Source of the DNA: ELB16-189 sp018266435
Lineage (GTDB): Bacteria; Bacteroidota; Bacteroidia; Cytophagales; Cyclobacteriaceae
NCBI GenBank assembly: GCA_030123525.1
Contig: CP126125.1
Span: forward strand, 3,588,626 to 3,652,625
DNA: 64,000 nucleotides
Direction of reading: 5' to 3'
Part shown: positions 19,179-26,791 of the stretch, one piece after another
Layout: every line of letters starts with the position of its first letter
How positions within the stretch are numbered: position 1 is the first letter of the stretch
Notes under the pieces: model-generated
Database searches by the model: none
Seen by the model: only the letters and a program-made list of their open reading frames with translations
Told to the model about the DNA's origin: nothing
Made by a program: the position numbers and the translations under genes

Positions 19179-19226
19179 TTTTACTTTCTTGTAACCCACA
19201 GCCCTCTTCACTTATTTACGTTCTAT

Positions 19227-20018
19227 TTGTTAAACGTGCACAGCTTTTTTCAGATCAAATCATTTCTTAACCATTGGCTCGATGCGGTAGATGATCATTC
19301 TATTCACTCTCCTTTTTTTTATGATTTCTACAACCGGGTTGTTAAAGAAAAAAATGATCCGCTTCTTTTTTTAGATATTGAAAAAACGAGAGCTAAATTA
19401 TTAAGCAATCACTCGCTGGTAACTGTAAAAGATATGGGCGATGCCTCTTACCACTTCAACAGCGACCAGCGCAGCATCAGTCAAGTAGCAGCCACCAGTC
19501 TGAATAACGAATTGCAATGCCAACTGTACTACCGGATTGCCAAGAGCCTGGAAGCAAAAAATATTTTGGAGTTGGGCACCTCTATGGGCATTACCTCACT
19601 GTATTTAGCCCGTGTGAAAGACAGCCGCATCACTACATTAGAAGGCAACCAAGCCATGATTAATATAGCCCGAACCAATTTTGAATATTTCAACCAGAAA
19701 AATATCAACCTGATCGAAGGAAACATTGACCAAACACTTCCTGAATTTTTGCAACACCCGGCCAGATTTGATTTTGTGCTGATGGATGCCAACCATCGGT
19801 ATGAACCAACCATTCGATATTTCAACTGGTTGGTTAAACGAATTGCCGACAAGGGAATAATTGTAATTGATGACATATACCGTTCGCCCGAAATGGTCAC
19901 CGCCTGGAAAGCACTGCACACGCATGATTTAGTATATGCCAGCATTGATTTATTTCATTGCGGCATATTATTTTTTGACATCAACCTAAACCGGCAGCAT
20001 TTCACCTGGCAACTTTAA
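19227..20018 (+). CDS. Class I SAM-dependent methyltransferase (O-methyltransferase-like)
   Basis: Transfers a methyl group from S-adenosylmethionine to an unknown acceptor. Within about 263 residues the glycine-rich SAM loop is NILELGTSMGIT, followed by the acidic strand TTLEGNQAM. The FDFVLMDANHRYEP and GIIVIDDIYRSPEM strands are those seen in catechol/caffeoyl-CoA-type O-methyltransferases, in which Asp residues bind a metal. The N-terminal motif DDHSIHSPFFYDFY is typical of a Bacteroidota subgroup. The frame opens with TTG at 19227; a GTG at 19236 is an equally good start, so the first three residues are uncertain. No operon partner shows what the substrate is. Confidence 0.85.
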   Translation: MLNVHSFFQIKSFLNHWLDAVDDHSIHSPFFYDFYNRVVKEKNDPLLFLDIEKTRAKLLSNHSLVTVKDMGDASYHFNSDQRSISQVAATSLNNELQCQLYYRIAKSLEAKNILELGTSMGITSLYLARVKDSRITTLEGNQAMINIARTNFEYFNQKNINLIEGNIDQTLPEFLQHPARFDFVLMDANHRYEPTIRYFNWLVKRIADKGIIVIDDIYRSPEMVTAWKALHTHDLVYASIDLFHCGILFFDINLNRQHFTWQL

Positions 20019-20022
20019 TCCT

Positions 20023-20030
20023 TACCTTTG
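20023..20030 (+). promoter_or_regulatory. Candidate -7 box TACCTTTG
   Basis: Exact TAnnTTTG match starting 5 bases after the methyltransferase stop and ending 16 nt before the next ATG. The coiled-coil gene is therefore probably transcribed on its own. Confidence 0.5.
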
Positions 20031-20046
20031 ACTTTATTTTTTTATT

Positions 20047-20964
20047 ATGACTGACACAACAGAAAACTCTCAACCGATAAAGAGCGGCAAGTCAAACTGG
20101 CTCGTCATTTTGCTATTGGTAATCATTGCTATTCAAAGTGTGAAAATATACCTCGACTATCAGGAGAAGGTTGAAGTAAAAGAACAACTGGCCACCACGG
20201 AGGAAGACCTTGCCTCTACCATGCAAAAGCTGACTGATATACAAACACAATTGGATCAGAAAATTGCAGAAATCCAAAAACTCGGTGGCGATGTGGAAGA
20301 ACTGCAAAAAGCCAAAGCCGAAGTAGAACTGGAATTAAAACGCAGCACCAGACGAAGCGCCAAAGCTATGCAGGAATTAAAAGATAAAGTGGAAGGCTAT
20401 CAAGAACTGCTGAAACTGAAAGATCAGGAAATTGAAAAACTTAAAAATGTCAACACCCAGTTATTCAGCGAAAACAGAACTCTAAAAACCAAACAAAATA
20501 AACTCAGCGACTCCATCACACGGCTTTCTAAAAACAAAGAAGAACTGGCCGGCAAAGTGGCCATTGCCTCGCAATTAAAAGCCGAAAACATTGTTATTAA
20601 AGCCGTAAACAGCAAAGGCAAAGAACGTAACTCACCTTTTAAAAACAGGCAACTACAAAAACTAAAAGTAGAATTTAACCTGGCCGATAACAAAGTGGCG
20701 CCCATCGAAGGTAAAAAAATTATCATCCGTATAACCGATGAAAATAATCAGGTGATTTTTGATGTAGCCAAAGGCTCTGGCACATTTATGCTCAACGGCA
20801 AAGAAGAATTTTACACGGCAGCGCAAGATATTTTGTTTGATAACACCAAACAAAAACTCACATTCTTTTACGAAAAGGGATCAGACTATACCTCAGGAAA
20901 ATACGTGATGGAAATTTTTGCCGATAACTATAAAATCGGATCAGCTCCGTTTGATGTAAAATAA
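20047..20964 (+). CDS. Membrane-anchored coiled-coil protein, function unknown
   Basis: 305 residues that I cannot assign to a named family. A short polar N-terminus is followed by one membrane helix (about 20-36, WLVILLLVIIAIQSVKIYL). Residues of about 38-175 are almost uninterrupted heptads rich in Lys, Glu, Leu and Gln, a strong coiled-coil signal. The last 125 residues are predicted beta-rich (KVEFNLADNKV, GKKIIIRITDENNQVIFD, YVMEIFADNYKIGSAPFDV) and look like a small globular domain outside the membrane. The overall design suggests an envelope spacer or scaffold; this is inference. It converges with the next gene with only one base between the two stop codons. Confidence 0.75.
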   Translation: MTDTTENSQPIKSGKSNWLVILLLVIIAIQSVKIYLDYQEKVEVKEQLATTEEDLASTMQKLTDIQTQLDQKIAEIQKLGGDVEELQKAKAEVELELKRSTRRSAKAMQELKDKVEGYQELLKLKDQEIEKLKNVNTQLFSENRTLKTKQNKLSDSITRLSKNKEELAGKVAIASQLKAENIVIKAVNSKGKERNSPFKNRQLQKLKVEFNLADNKVAPIEGKKIIIRITDENNQVIFDVAKGSGTFMLNGKEEFYTAAQDILFDNTKQKLTFFYEKGSDYTSGKYVMEIFADNYKIGSAPFDVK

Positions 20965-20965
20965 C

Positions 20966-22396
20966 CTAAGCTACTAGTTTCGCCCCTTTCTGTGGGTAAT
21001 CAAACAAACCATGTTCTTTGATGGCTTCTTCTACTTTGTGTGGAACATATTTTTCCCAGCCGGCTTCTCCTTTTCTGATCATGGTCAGCACATTGTCAGA
21101 AATGATGTTCAGGTTGTTCACATTGGCATCGTCAATACCTTCCATTTTATTGTTCACCATCAGGTAACGGAAGAGTGGTTTTAAATTTTCGGGTAACTCT
21201 TTTTCAAAATCATCCAATGTAAAAAGTGTATTATCCTGGCGCAAAGCCGGGTAGATGTATAGTTTGATATTGCTTCCAAACAGGGCAGAAAAACATTCTA
21301 AAATTCCACCCCGTAAGTTGCTGTAGGTTTTTTCATCAAATACTTTTTTTAAGGCATAAACACCCAGCACTAACCCGGTTTTTTTTCCTTTAGTAATTTT
21401 CGATAAGTAATCTACTAACCGGTAGTACTCAAAATAATTTGAGACGAGCACGTTTTGCCCTAACGAGCAGATAATATCAGCTCGGTATAGAAAATCCTTT
21501 TCATCAATGCTGCCATCCATGCTCAGGTCATTGAGGGTGAGCTCTGTAATCGTAATAATTTTATTCTTATCTACGTCTGTTTCATTTTTAAAATGCCTGC
21601 GCGAAGTAAGCAACATATCTACGTTAACATGCGTAACCGGGCGAAAGCGCCCTCTGAGTACAAGCACATTCTTCTTATACAAACATTCAGAAGGTTGCAT
21701 CACTCGCCCATCCGGACCGAACATGGCGGCTTTGGTTAGGCCGTTTTTTACCAACTTCAGTGCCATCAACCGGTTATCTACATTTTTAAAATCAGAGCCT
21801 TCAATTCTAAACATATCAATCTCGGCCCTGCGCGTGGTCAGTCCGTCCAGTAGTGAAAGCATGATTTCTTCGGGGTTAGTAAGAAACATACACGCGTAGA
21901 TTAAATTAACCCCCAATATTCCCAAAGCTACCTGTTGCTGAAGCTGATCGTTGTCGTGCAGCCTAACATGAATAATGCAGTCATTATACGGACCGAGTGG
22001 GGCCAGTTGAAAACGCATGCCCATCCATCCTTGTCCCTGGTTGGTGCGTTCAAAATTCAATATCTCAACGGTATCGGCAAAGGCAAAAAAGCGCGTTTCA
22101 CTCATGCGGTGCGGCAAACGCTCGGGTAATAGTTGGTACTCGTGCTCAATCATGCTTATCAGGCGGCTTTCGCTCACGTACCGATCACACGCACCGTAAA
22201 TGGCATCGCTAAACTTCATGTCATAGGCCGACATAGTTTTAGCCACCGTGCCACTGGCTCCCCCGACTTTAAAAAAATTGGCTGCTGTATCCTGACCTCC
22301 GCCCACTTCGGCAAAAGAACCATAGATAGTGCGGTTCAAATTGATGCGTAATGCTTTTTCCTGGGTAGAAAGTTTTTTTGATTCTTCTATAATCAT
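20966..22396 (-). CDS. Conserved Bacteroidota protein of unknown function
   Basis: 476 residues. I know the sequence type from many Bacteroidota genomes, but I know of no demonstrated function. No signal peptide or membrane helix is visible. There is no nucleotidyltransferase HxGH motif and no outer-membrane barrel pattern, so transferred names of either kind would be unsupported. Conserved-looking stretches are YGSFAEVGGGQDTAANFFK, the twin GVNLIYAC/NDCIIHVRLHDND segment and VLVLRGRFRPVTHVN. I chose the ATG at 22396, preceded by GAGG about 7 nt upstream. The longer frame begins with a TTG at 22423 that overlaps a promoter-like TTAATTTG (22421-22428). It converges with the coiled-coil gene. 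Confidence 0.8.
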   Translation of the reverse strand: MIIEESKKLSTQEKALRINLNRTIYGSFAEVGGGQDTAANFFKVGGASGTVAKTMSAYDMKFSDAIYGACDRYVSESRLISMIEHEYQLLPERLPHRMSETRFFAFADTVEILNFERTNQGQGWMGMRFQLAPLGPYNDCIIHVRLHDNDQLQQQVALGILGVNLIYACMFLTNPEEIMLSLLDGLTTRRAEIDMFRIEGSDFKNVDNRLMALKLVKNGLTKAAMFGPDGRVMQPSECLYKKNVLVLRGRFRPVTHVNVDMLLTSRRHFKNETDVDKNKIITITELTLNDLSMDGSIDEKDFLYRADIICSLGQNVLVSNYFEYYRLVDYLSKITKGKKTGLVLGVYALKKVFDEKTYSNLRGGILECFSALFGSNIKLYIYPALRQDNTLFTLDDFEKELPENLKPLFRYLMVNNKMEGIDDANVNNLNIISDNVLTMIRKGEAGWEKYVPHKVEEAIKEHGLFDYPQKGAKLVA

Positions 22397-22493
22397 AATT
22401 CCCTCACCGTAATTTGATGGCAAATTAATGAATTAAATGCTTACGAAGAGATAACGTAAATGAAGGGGTCTGGGTTTGGGGGTGTTGCCGTAA

Positions 22494-22928
22494 CTATTTT
22501 ACAAAAGTTGTCTTCGCTTCTTTTTTCAACTCCTCCCATTCATCAGGTTGCGGTGAGCGTCCCTTCTCAAACACTTCGTGCAGCAACCACTTTACAATGT
22601 CTTTTTTCAAGCCAAATTTTTTTACTAAAGCTTCGCAAAATGCAATTTCCTTTTTCTCCACTACGCCATCGGCCCATACCATTAGCATCAGGTCGTACAA
22701 CACGTTCATTTGGTCATGAAAGTTATCGGGTACATTGATTGTAAATTTTTCGTTGCTGTCCATCAGTTCCTTCACTTGCCGCTCCTTCAGACCATAGCGC
22801 TTGCCAATTTTATAAAGCATCAACTGCTCTTTTTCATGTACAAACCCATCGGCTTTGGCCAATGCCAGTAAATTTTTGATGTGATTTTTTTTGTAGGACA
22901 GGTATTGGTGTTCAAAGAAGCCATTCAT
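22494..22928 (-). CDS. TerB-like helical protein
   Basis: 144 residues, all predicted helical, with two acidic-loop motifs, LAKADGFVHEKEQ and VWADGVVEKKEIAF, in the spacing typical of TerB-like (tellurite-resistance-protein-like) domains. The acidic loops may bind a metal. The cellular role is unknown and most relatives have nothing to do with tellurite. The ATG at 22928 lies only 7 nt after a TAAATTTG promoter box, so the transcript may be nearly leaderless. It stands alone between two minus-strand genes. Confidence 0.8.
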   Translation of the reverse strand: MNGFFEHQYLSYKKNHIKNLLALAKADGFVHEKEQLMLYKIGKRYGLKERQVKELMDSNEKFTINVPDNFHDQMNVLYDLMLMVWADGVVEKKEIAFCEALVKKFGLKKDIVKWLLHEVFEKGRSPQPDEWEELKKEAKTTFVK

Positions 22929-22935
22929 AATAATG

Positions 22936-22943
22936 CAAATTTA
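22936..22943 (-). promoter_or_regulatory. Candidate -7 box TAAATTTG for the TerB-like gene
   Basis: Exact TAnnTTTG match on the minus strand, 7 nt before the ATG, with a TTG 11 nt further upstream. Its position supports the 22928 start and a leaderless or nearly leaderless mRNA. Confidence 0.5.
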
Positions 22944-22977
22944 TTAGTTGGAAACAAGAATAGAAAAATGGTTTAAA

Positions 22978-24135
22978 TTACTTCGGGATTTTTACCCACT
23001 TTTTACTGGTGTGTGCTGACTTCACTACTGTTTCAACAAACACCATACCGCGCACACCGTGGTGTACATCGGGAAAATCATACTTTTTGGGGTCGATTTT
23101 TTTACCGGGTTTATAGTCGTGCATGGCATGGGTAAACGAGCGATAAATATTTGCAAAGGCTTCTAAGTAGCCCTCCGGGTGGCCGGGCGGGGTACGGATG
23201 TACCCCTTTGCTTCGTCAGATAAATATTTCCATCCTGCTCGGAGAATTTCCTTCGGTTTATCGAGCCATTTTAGAACCAATGTATTTGGCTCTTCCTGCC
23301 GCCACTCCAACCCGCCTTTTTCTCCATAAACCCGAATGTTTAAATTATTTTCATCACCGGCCGCCACTTGTGTGGCCAGCAATACACCCGATGCGCCATT
23401 ATCAAACTTAACCAGCATTGAGCAATCATCATCGAGCATTCGTCCTTCTACCACCGCATTTAACATACTGCATACTTCGGTGATGTCAGAGCCGATGATG
23501 TACTCGGCTAAGTTGGCCGCATGGGTGCCAATGTCGCCAATCGCTCCGCCCCTGCCCGATTGTTTGGGGTCGGTACGCCAGGAGGCTTGCATGTTTCCGG
23601 CTTTCTCTAATGGACCGGAAAGCCAACCTTGCGGATATTCTACAAATACCTTTCTGATCTTGCCCAGCTTTCCTGATTTCACAATTTGCTTTGCTTCTTT
23701 TACCATAGGGTAACCGGTATAGGTATGAGCCAGCGCTAAAATTAACCCGGTCTTATTCACCAGTTTTTCAAGCACTTTTGCTTCAGCTAGTGAAAAAGCA
23801 ATGGGTTTTTCTACCACTACGTGAAAGCCTGACTCCAACGCCATTTTGGTGGGGTCAAAGTGAACATGATTAGGTGTAACCACACTTACAAAATCAATTC
23901 GCTTGTCTGGCGGCATTTTTTTTTCTTTTTCAAACATCTCAGAATACGTAGCATAGACCCGTTCCGGATCGAGGTAGAGTGACTCTCCGGTTTCTTTAGA
24001 TTCTTTGGGGTTGATGCTGAATGCACCACAGACCAACTCAATTTGACCATCAATGGCAAGTGCCTTACGGTGTACGGGGCCAATAAAGGAGGTGAGCCCA
24101 CCGCCCACCATGCCCATTCTTAATTTTCTCTTCAC
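22978..24135 (-). CDS. Gfo/Idh/MocA family NAD(P)-dependent oxidoreductase
   Basis: 385 residues of a sugar or cyclitol dehydrogenase-type enzyme. The N-terminal Rossmann domain has the dinucleotide loop GMVGGGLTS and the family signature EKP (VVVEKPIAFS), whose Lys is catalytic. The C-terminal alpha/beta domain has GDIGTHAANLAEYIIG, whose His is the usual substrate-site residue. Relatives act on glucose, inositol, glucose-fructose and related substrates; nothing here fixes the substrate. No Tat signal is present, so it is cytosolic. The start overlaps the PPK2 stop by 4 nt (ATGA), so the two are translated from one message. Confidence 0.9.
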   Translation of the reverse strand: MKRKLRMGMVGGGLTSFIGPVHRKALAIDGQIELVCGAFSINPKESKETGESLYLDPERVYATYSEMFEKEKKMPPDKRIDFVSVVTPNHVHFDPTKMALESGFHVVVEKPIAFSLAEAKVLEKLVNKTGLILALAHTYTGYPMVKEAKQIVKSGKLGKIRKVFVEYPQGWLSGPLEKAGNMQASWRTDPKQSGRGGAIGDIGTHAANLAEYIIGSDITEVCSMLNAVVEGRMLDDDCSMLVKFDNGASGVLLATQVAAGDENNLNIRVYGEKGGLEWRQEEPNTLVLKWLDKPKEILRAGWKYLSDEAKGYIRTPPGHPEGYLEAFANIYRSFTHAMHDYKPGKKIDPKKYDFPDVHHGVRGMVFVETVVKSAHTSKKWVKIPK

Positions 24136-25076
24136 GCTTTAGTTTTTTTCTTTTTCTTTTTTGAATCGGGGTTTTTATCCTCTTCACCGAGCAGCACCAA
24201 TTTAGCTTTTTGCAGTTCTTGCTTTTGCGCCTGGCTGACGATTGGATAACTAAGCTCCAATTTATCAAATTGTTGAGATATAATCGTAGCAATGGCTAAG
24301 CGCGCAAACCATTTGTCGTCAGCGGGTATAACAAACCACGGGGCGTAATCGGTTGAAGTAGCTTCAAAGGCCTCTTCATAAGCCCGCTGGTAGTTATCCC
24401 AAAAGGCCCGTTCTTTTAGGTCAGAGAGCGAAAATTTCCAGTTTTTTCCGGGATCTTCAATTCGCTCAAGAAACCGCTTCTTTTGTTCTTTTTTTGAAAC
24501 ATTCAAAAAAAACTTCAAGATTACCATTCCGTTTGAAGCCAGATTTTTTTCAAATCTCCTGATTTGTTTGTAGCGCTTTCTCCAAAATTTTCCGTCTATT
24601 TTTTCTACGGTTTCAATGCCCGGAATATTTTCATTCAATATCCATTCGGGATGGACTTTTGTAGCCAGCACATTTTCATAGTGCGAACGGTTATGAATGG
24701 CAATTTCTCCGCGTGCCGGCAGTGCCAACTCATGACGCCAAAAATAATCATGATCCAACTCCTGAGAATTAGGTGCTTTAAAACTATACACCTTTACACC
24801 TAATGGGTTAAACCCTGACATAATGTGCTTCACCGCTCCGTCTTTACCTGCCGCATCCATCGCTTGCAGAATGATCAGCACGCTGTAGCGGTTGTGAGCA
24901 TAAAGTTTATCCTGCACATCGGCTAAGTATTTGCGACTGGACTGCAACATTAATTCAGATTCTTGCTTGTTGAGTACCTTGCCTTTGTAGGAAGTTTCAA
25001 AGTCTTTTAGTTTTACTTTTTTACCGGGAGCGACCATCATTTTTTTAACGGGCACTAAATATTCGTCAATTTTCAT
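24132..25076 (-). CDS. ppk2: PPK2 family polyphosphate kinase / nucleotide phosphotransferase
   Basis: Moves phosphate between polyphosphate and nucleotides, usually regenerating NDP or NTP from polyphosphate. Of 314 residues, the single PPK2 domain spans about 45-285. Walker A is MDAAGKDG (73-80, Lys78). The Walker B-like NRSHYENVL lies at 129-137, and the lid region has RFEKNL and KKEQKKRFLER. NRSHYE instead of NRSWY is seen in some PPK2 classes, so I leave the nucleotide preference open. The C-terminal tail is a Lys run (EDKNPDSKKKKKK), possibly a polyphosphate-binding aid. It is first in a two-gene unit with the Gfo/Idh/MocA oxidoreductase. Confidence 0.92.
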   Translation of the reverse strand: MKIDEYLVPVKKMMVAPGKKVKLKDFETSYKGKVLNKQESELMLQSSRKYLADVQDKLYAHNRYSVLIILQAMDAAGKDGAVKHIMSGFNPLGVKVYSFKAPNSQELDHDYFWRHELALPARGEIAIHNRSHYENVLATKVHPEWILNENIPGIETVEKIDGKFWRKRYKQIRRFEKNLASNGMVILKFFLNVSKKEQKKRFLERIEDPGKNWKFSLSDLKERAFWDNYQRAYEEAFEATSTDYAPWFVIPADDKWFARLAIATIISQQFDKLELSYPIVSQAQKQELQKAKLVLLGEEDKNPDSKKKKKKTKA

Positions 25077-25216
25077 AAGGGTTATTTTTTAAGTACAATC
25101 TCAAAAATGAATCTTAATTCGTGTATGACTTAGATCATATACTAAAATGATAAAATGCGTGCTCTATTTGAACATATTTAAGTATATTTAGTTGTTGATC
25201 AAAAAAGCTATATCCT

Positions 25217-25681
25217 ATGAAACCAAACATCTTATTTTCAATGGTGGCTTTTGTGGCCAGCCTGACTGCCAACCCGGTATTGGGCCAAGCTGATGAGGCC
25301 GCCATCAAAGAAGTAATTGCCCAAGAAACGTACTCGTACTTCACAGTAGATCGAAAGAACTGGGAAAATTGCTGGTGGAAAGTTCCTCATGCATATTGGT
25401 CTTACGCTGACTCTACCTGGGCTAGTTTTGTAGACGGATGGGAGGCCATTAACAAAAACTTTGATCACTACTTTAAAACAGCCAGACCCTCGCGGGCAGA
25501 AATTACCAACGAGTGGAAGTATGTAAAAATTTATGGCAATAGCGCTTACGTAAGGTTTATCCAAAAAGTAAAAGATGAGATAGACCACGATGATACTTCG
25601 CAGGTACGTGTGCTTGAAAAGAAAGACGGCAAATGGAAAATAGTTTGTGTTTCTGCCGTAGCTATTTATCCGAAAAAATAA
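25217..25681 (+). CDS. Secreted SnoaL/DUF4440-like small protein
   Basis: 154 residues. The first 24 form a signal peptide (MKPNILFSMVAFVAS...VLGQ), so the protein is exported. The rest fits the cone-shaped NTF2/SnoaL-like fold: an initial helix (EAAIKEVIAQETYSYF), WSYADSTWASFVDGWEAI, and a strand pair with AYVRFIQKV and VRVLEKKDGKWKIVCVSAVAI. The KDGKWKI ending is typical of DUF4440-like proteins. Such folds bind small ligands or act as hydrolases or isomerases, and no catalytic set can be named. A near-match promoter TATATTTA is at 25183-25190. It is a lone plus-strand gene between minus-strand units. Confidence 0.75.
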   Translation: MKPNILFSMVAFVASLTANPVLGQADEAAIKEVIAQETYSYFTVDRKNWENCWWKVPHAYWSYADSTWASFVDGWEAINKNFDHYFKTARPSRAEITNEWKYVKIYGNSAYVRFIQKVKDEIDHDDTSQVRVLEKKDGKWKIVCVSAVAIYPKK

Positions 25682-25725
25682 CTAACAACCTGTTTAGTAT
25701 TTTTTTAATCTGTTGTTTTTTGTTA

Positions 25726-26355
25726 CTATAAAATTCTTGCAAAGGCTCTGACAGGCGATCCGTCAGCGGCACTGATAAGCAAAGGGATGCAATTCAGTTC
25801 AAACTCTTTTCCGATCAATTGATCGAGGTTTGTCATGTTTTCAATAATGAGAACTTCTTTTGGGAGCAACAAGTGATGGTTAGGCAAAGTTTCCTCTTGC
25901 ATGGCATCTACTGAAATGGCATCAAAGCCAAGTGCTTTCAGTTTAAATTTTAACAGCCACTGCACAGCTTCGGTAGTGAGCGTAGGGAATGGATCAAAAT
26001 AATTGGGTGTGTTCCATTTATTCTGCCATCCGGTGTAAAAAAGAATGAACTCTATGCTATTTATTTTATCGGTATAGGTAGCCAGGTAATCCAATTCAAT
26101 GGATTTTTTTTTAACGCAGTCAATAACTATACCCCTGCCAATAAATTTATCGACCGGAAAGGCATCCAAAGATTTTGCGCCTTTAATAATGTGCGATGGT
26201 GCATCAATGTGTGTTCCTGTATGGGTACACATACTCATGTTCAGTTCGGCAAAACCATCTTTTTCTATGGTGTTGCCCACTTCAAATCTCGGCTTGATTG
26301 TTCCCGGGTAAACTGTGATGTTATCTTTTAATGGATGGGTTAGGTCAATAATCAT
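25726..26355 (-). CDS. Cyclase/kynurenine formamidase-like metal hydrolase
   Basis: 209 residues of the cyclase family, which hydrolyse formyl-kynurenine or cyclic substrates with bound Zn or Mn. The metal motif HTGTHIDAPSH (45-55) is intact, with His45, His49, Asp51 and His55. The opening IDLTHPLKDN and later EFILFYTGWQNKW segments are family features. Tryptophan-degradation partners are absent nearby, so kynurenine formamidase (KynB) is only one possibility. No signal peptide is seen. It follows the CoA-binding gene by 70 bp on the same strand. Confidence 0.85.
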   Translation of the reverse strand: MIIDLTHPLKDNITVYPGTIKPRFEVGNTIEKDGFAELNMSMCTHTGTHIDAPSHIIKGAKSLDAFPVDKFIGRGIVIDCVKKKSIELDYLATYTDKINSIEFILFYTGWQNKWNTPNYFDPFPTLTTEAVQWLLKFKLKALGFDAISVDAMQEETLPNHHLLLPKEVLIIENMTNLDQLIGKEFELNCIPLLISAADGSPVRAFARIL

Positions 26356-26425
26356 TTGATCTTGGGGTTTGTATTACTAATTGATGCCAATTCAGTCGCA
26401 AGTTGTTGTCCACCAATTGTCTCAA

Positions 26426-26791
26426 TCAATATTGATGCGAAGCTAACAACACCAGGGTGCAGGCTTCAATAGCTTCTATATTTTTATCCGAAAGAATTTT
26501 TTCAAACTCGGGATTTTCAGTTCCTGGATTAAAAATTACACGCTTGGGATTTAACGATAATAGATAGCTGTACCATTCCATCTGATTGGTTGGATTGATG
26601 TATAACGTGATGGTATGTACATTGTCAATGACGGGTTTTTGCCGTAAGTCAAGAATTTCTTTTCCGAATACTGTTCCTTTTTTAATCCCTACGGGAATAA
26701 ATTCAAATCCACTCTGCTGAAGTTTTTCGGCAGCCAAAAATGCATACCGGCCTGAATTAGTTGTGGCACCTATGATCACAGTCTTTTTCAT
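26426..26791 (-). CDS. CoA-binding domain protein (YccU-like)
   Basis: A 121-residue single Rossmann-like CoA-binding domain (CoA_binding_2). It begins KKTVIIGATTNSGRYAFLAAEKL, with a nucleotide loop after the first strand. FIPVGIKKGTVFGKEILD, ITLYINPTN and KRVIFNPGTENPEF follow, as in the YccU family. The family binds CoA but its role is unknown. Its ATG overlaps the stop of the FAD oxidoreductase by 4 nt (ATGA), so the two are translationally coupled. Confidence 0.88.
   Translation of the reverse strand: MKKTVIIGATTNSGRYAFLAAEKLQQSGFEFIPVGIKKGTVFGKEILDLRQKPVIDNVHTITLYINPTNQMEWYSYLLSLNPKRVIFNPGTENPEFEKILSDKNIEAIEACTLVLLASHQY

Noticed and set aside
25683..25720. AACAAC ... GTTGTT with T-rich sequence between convergent genes at 25681 and 25726.
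   Set aside because: The stem is too short and AT-rich to call a terminator with confidence.
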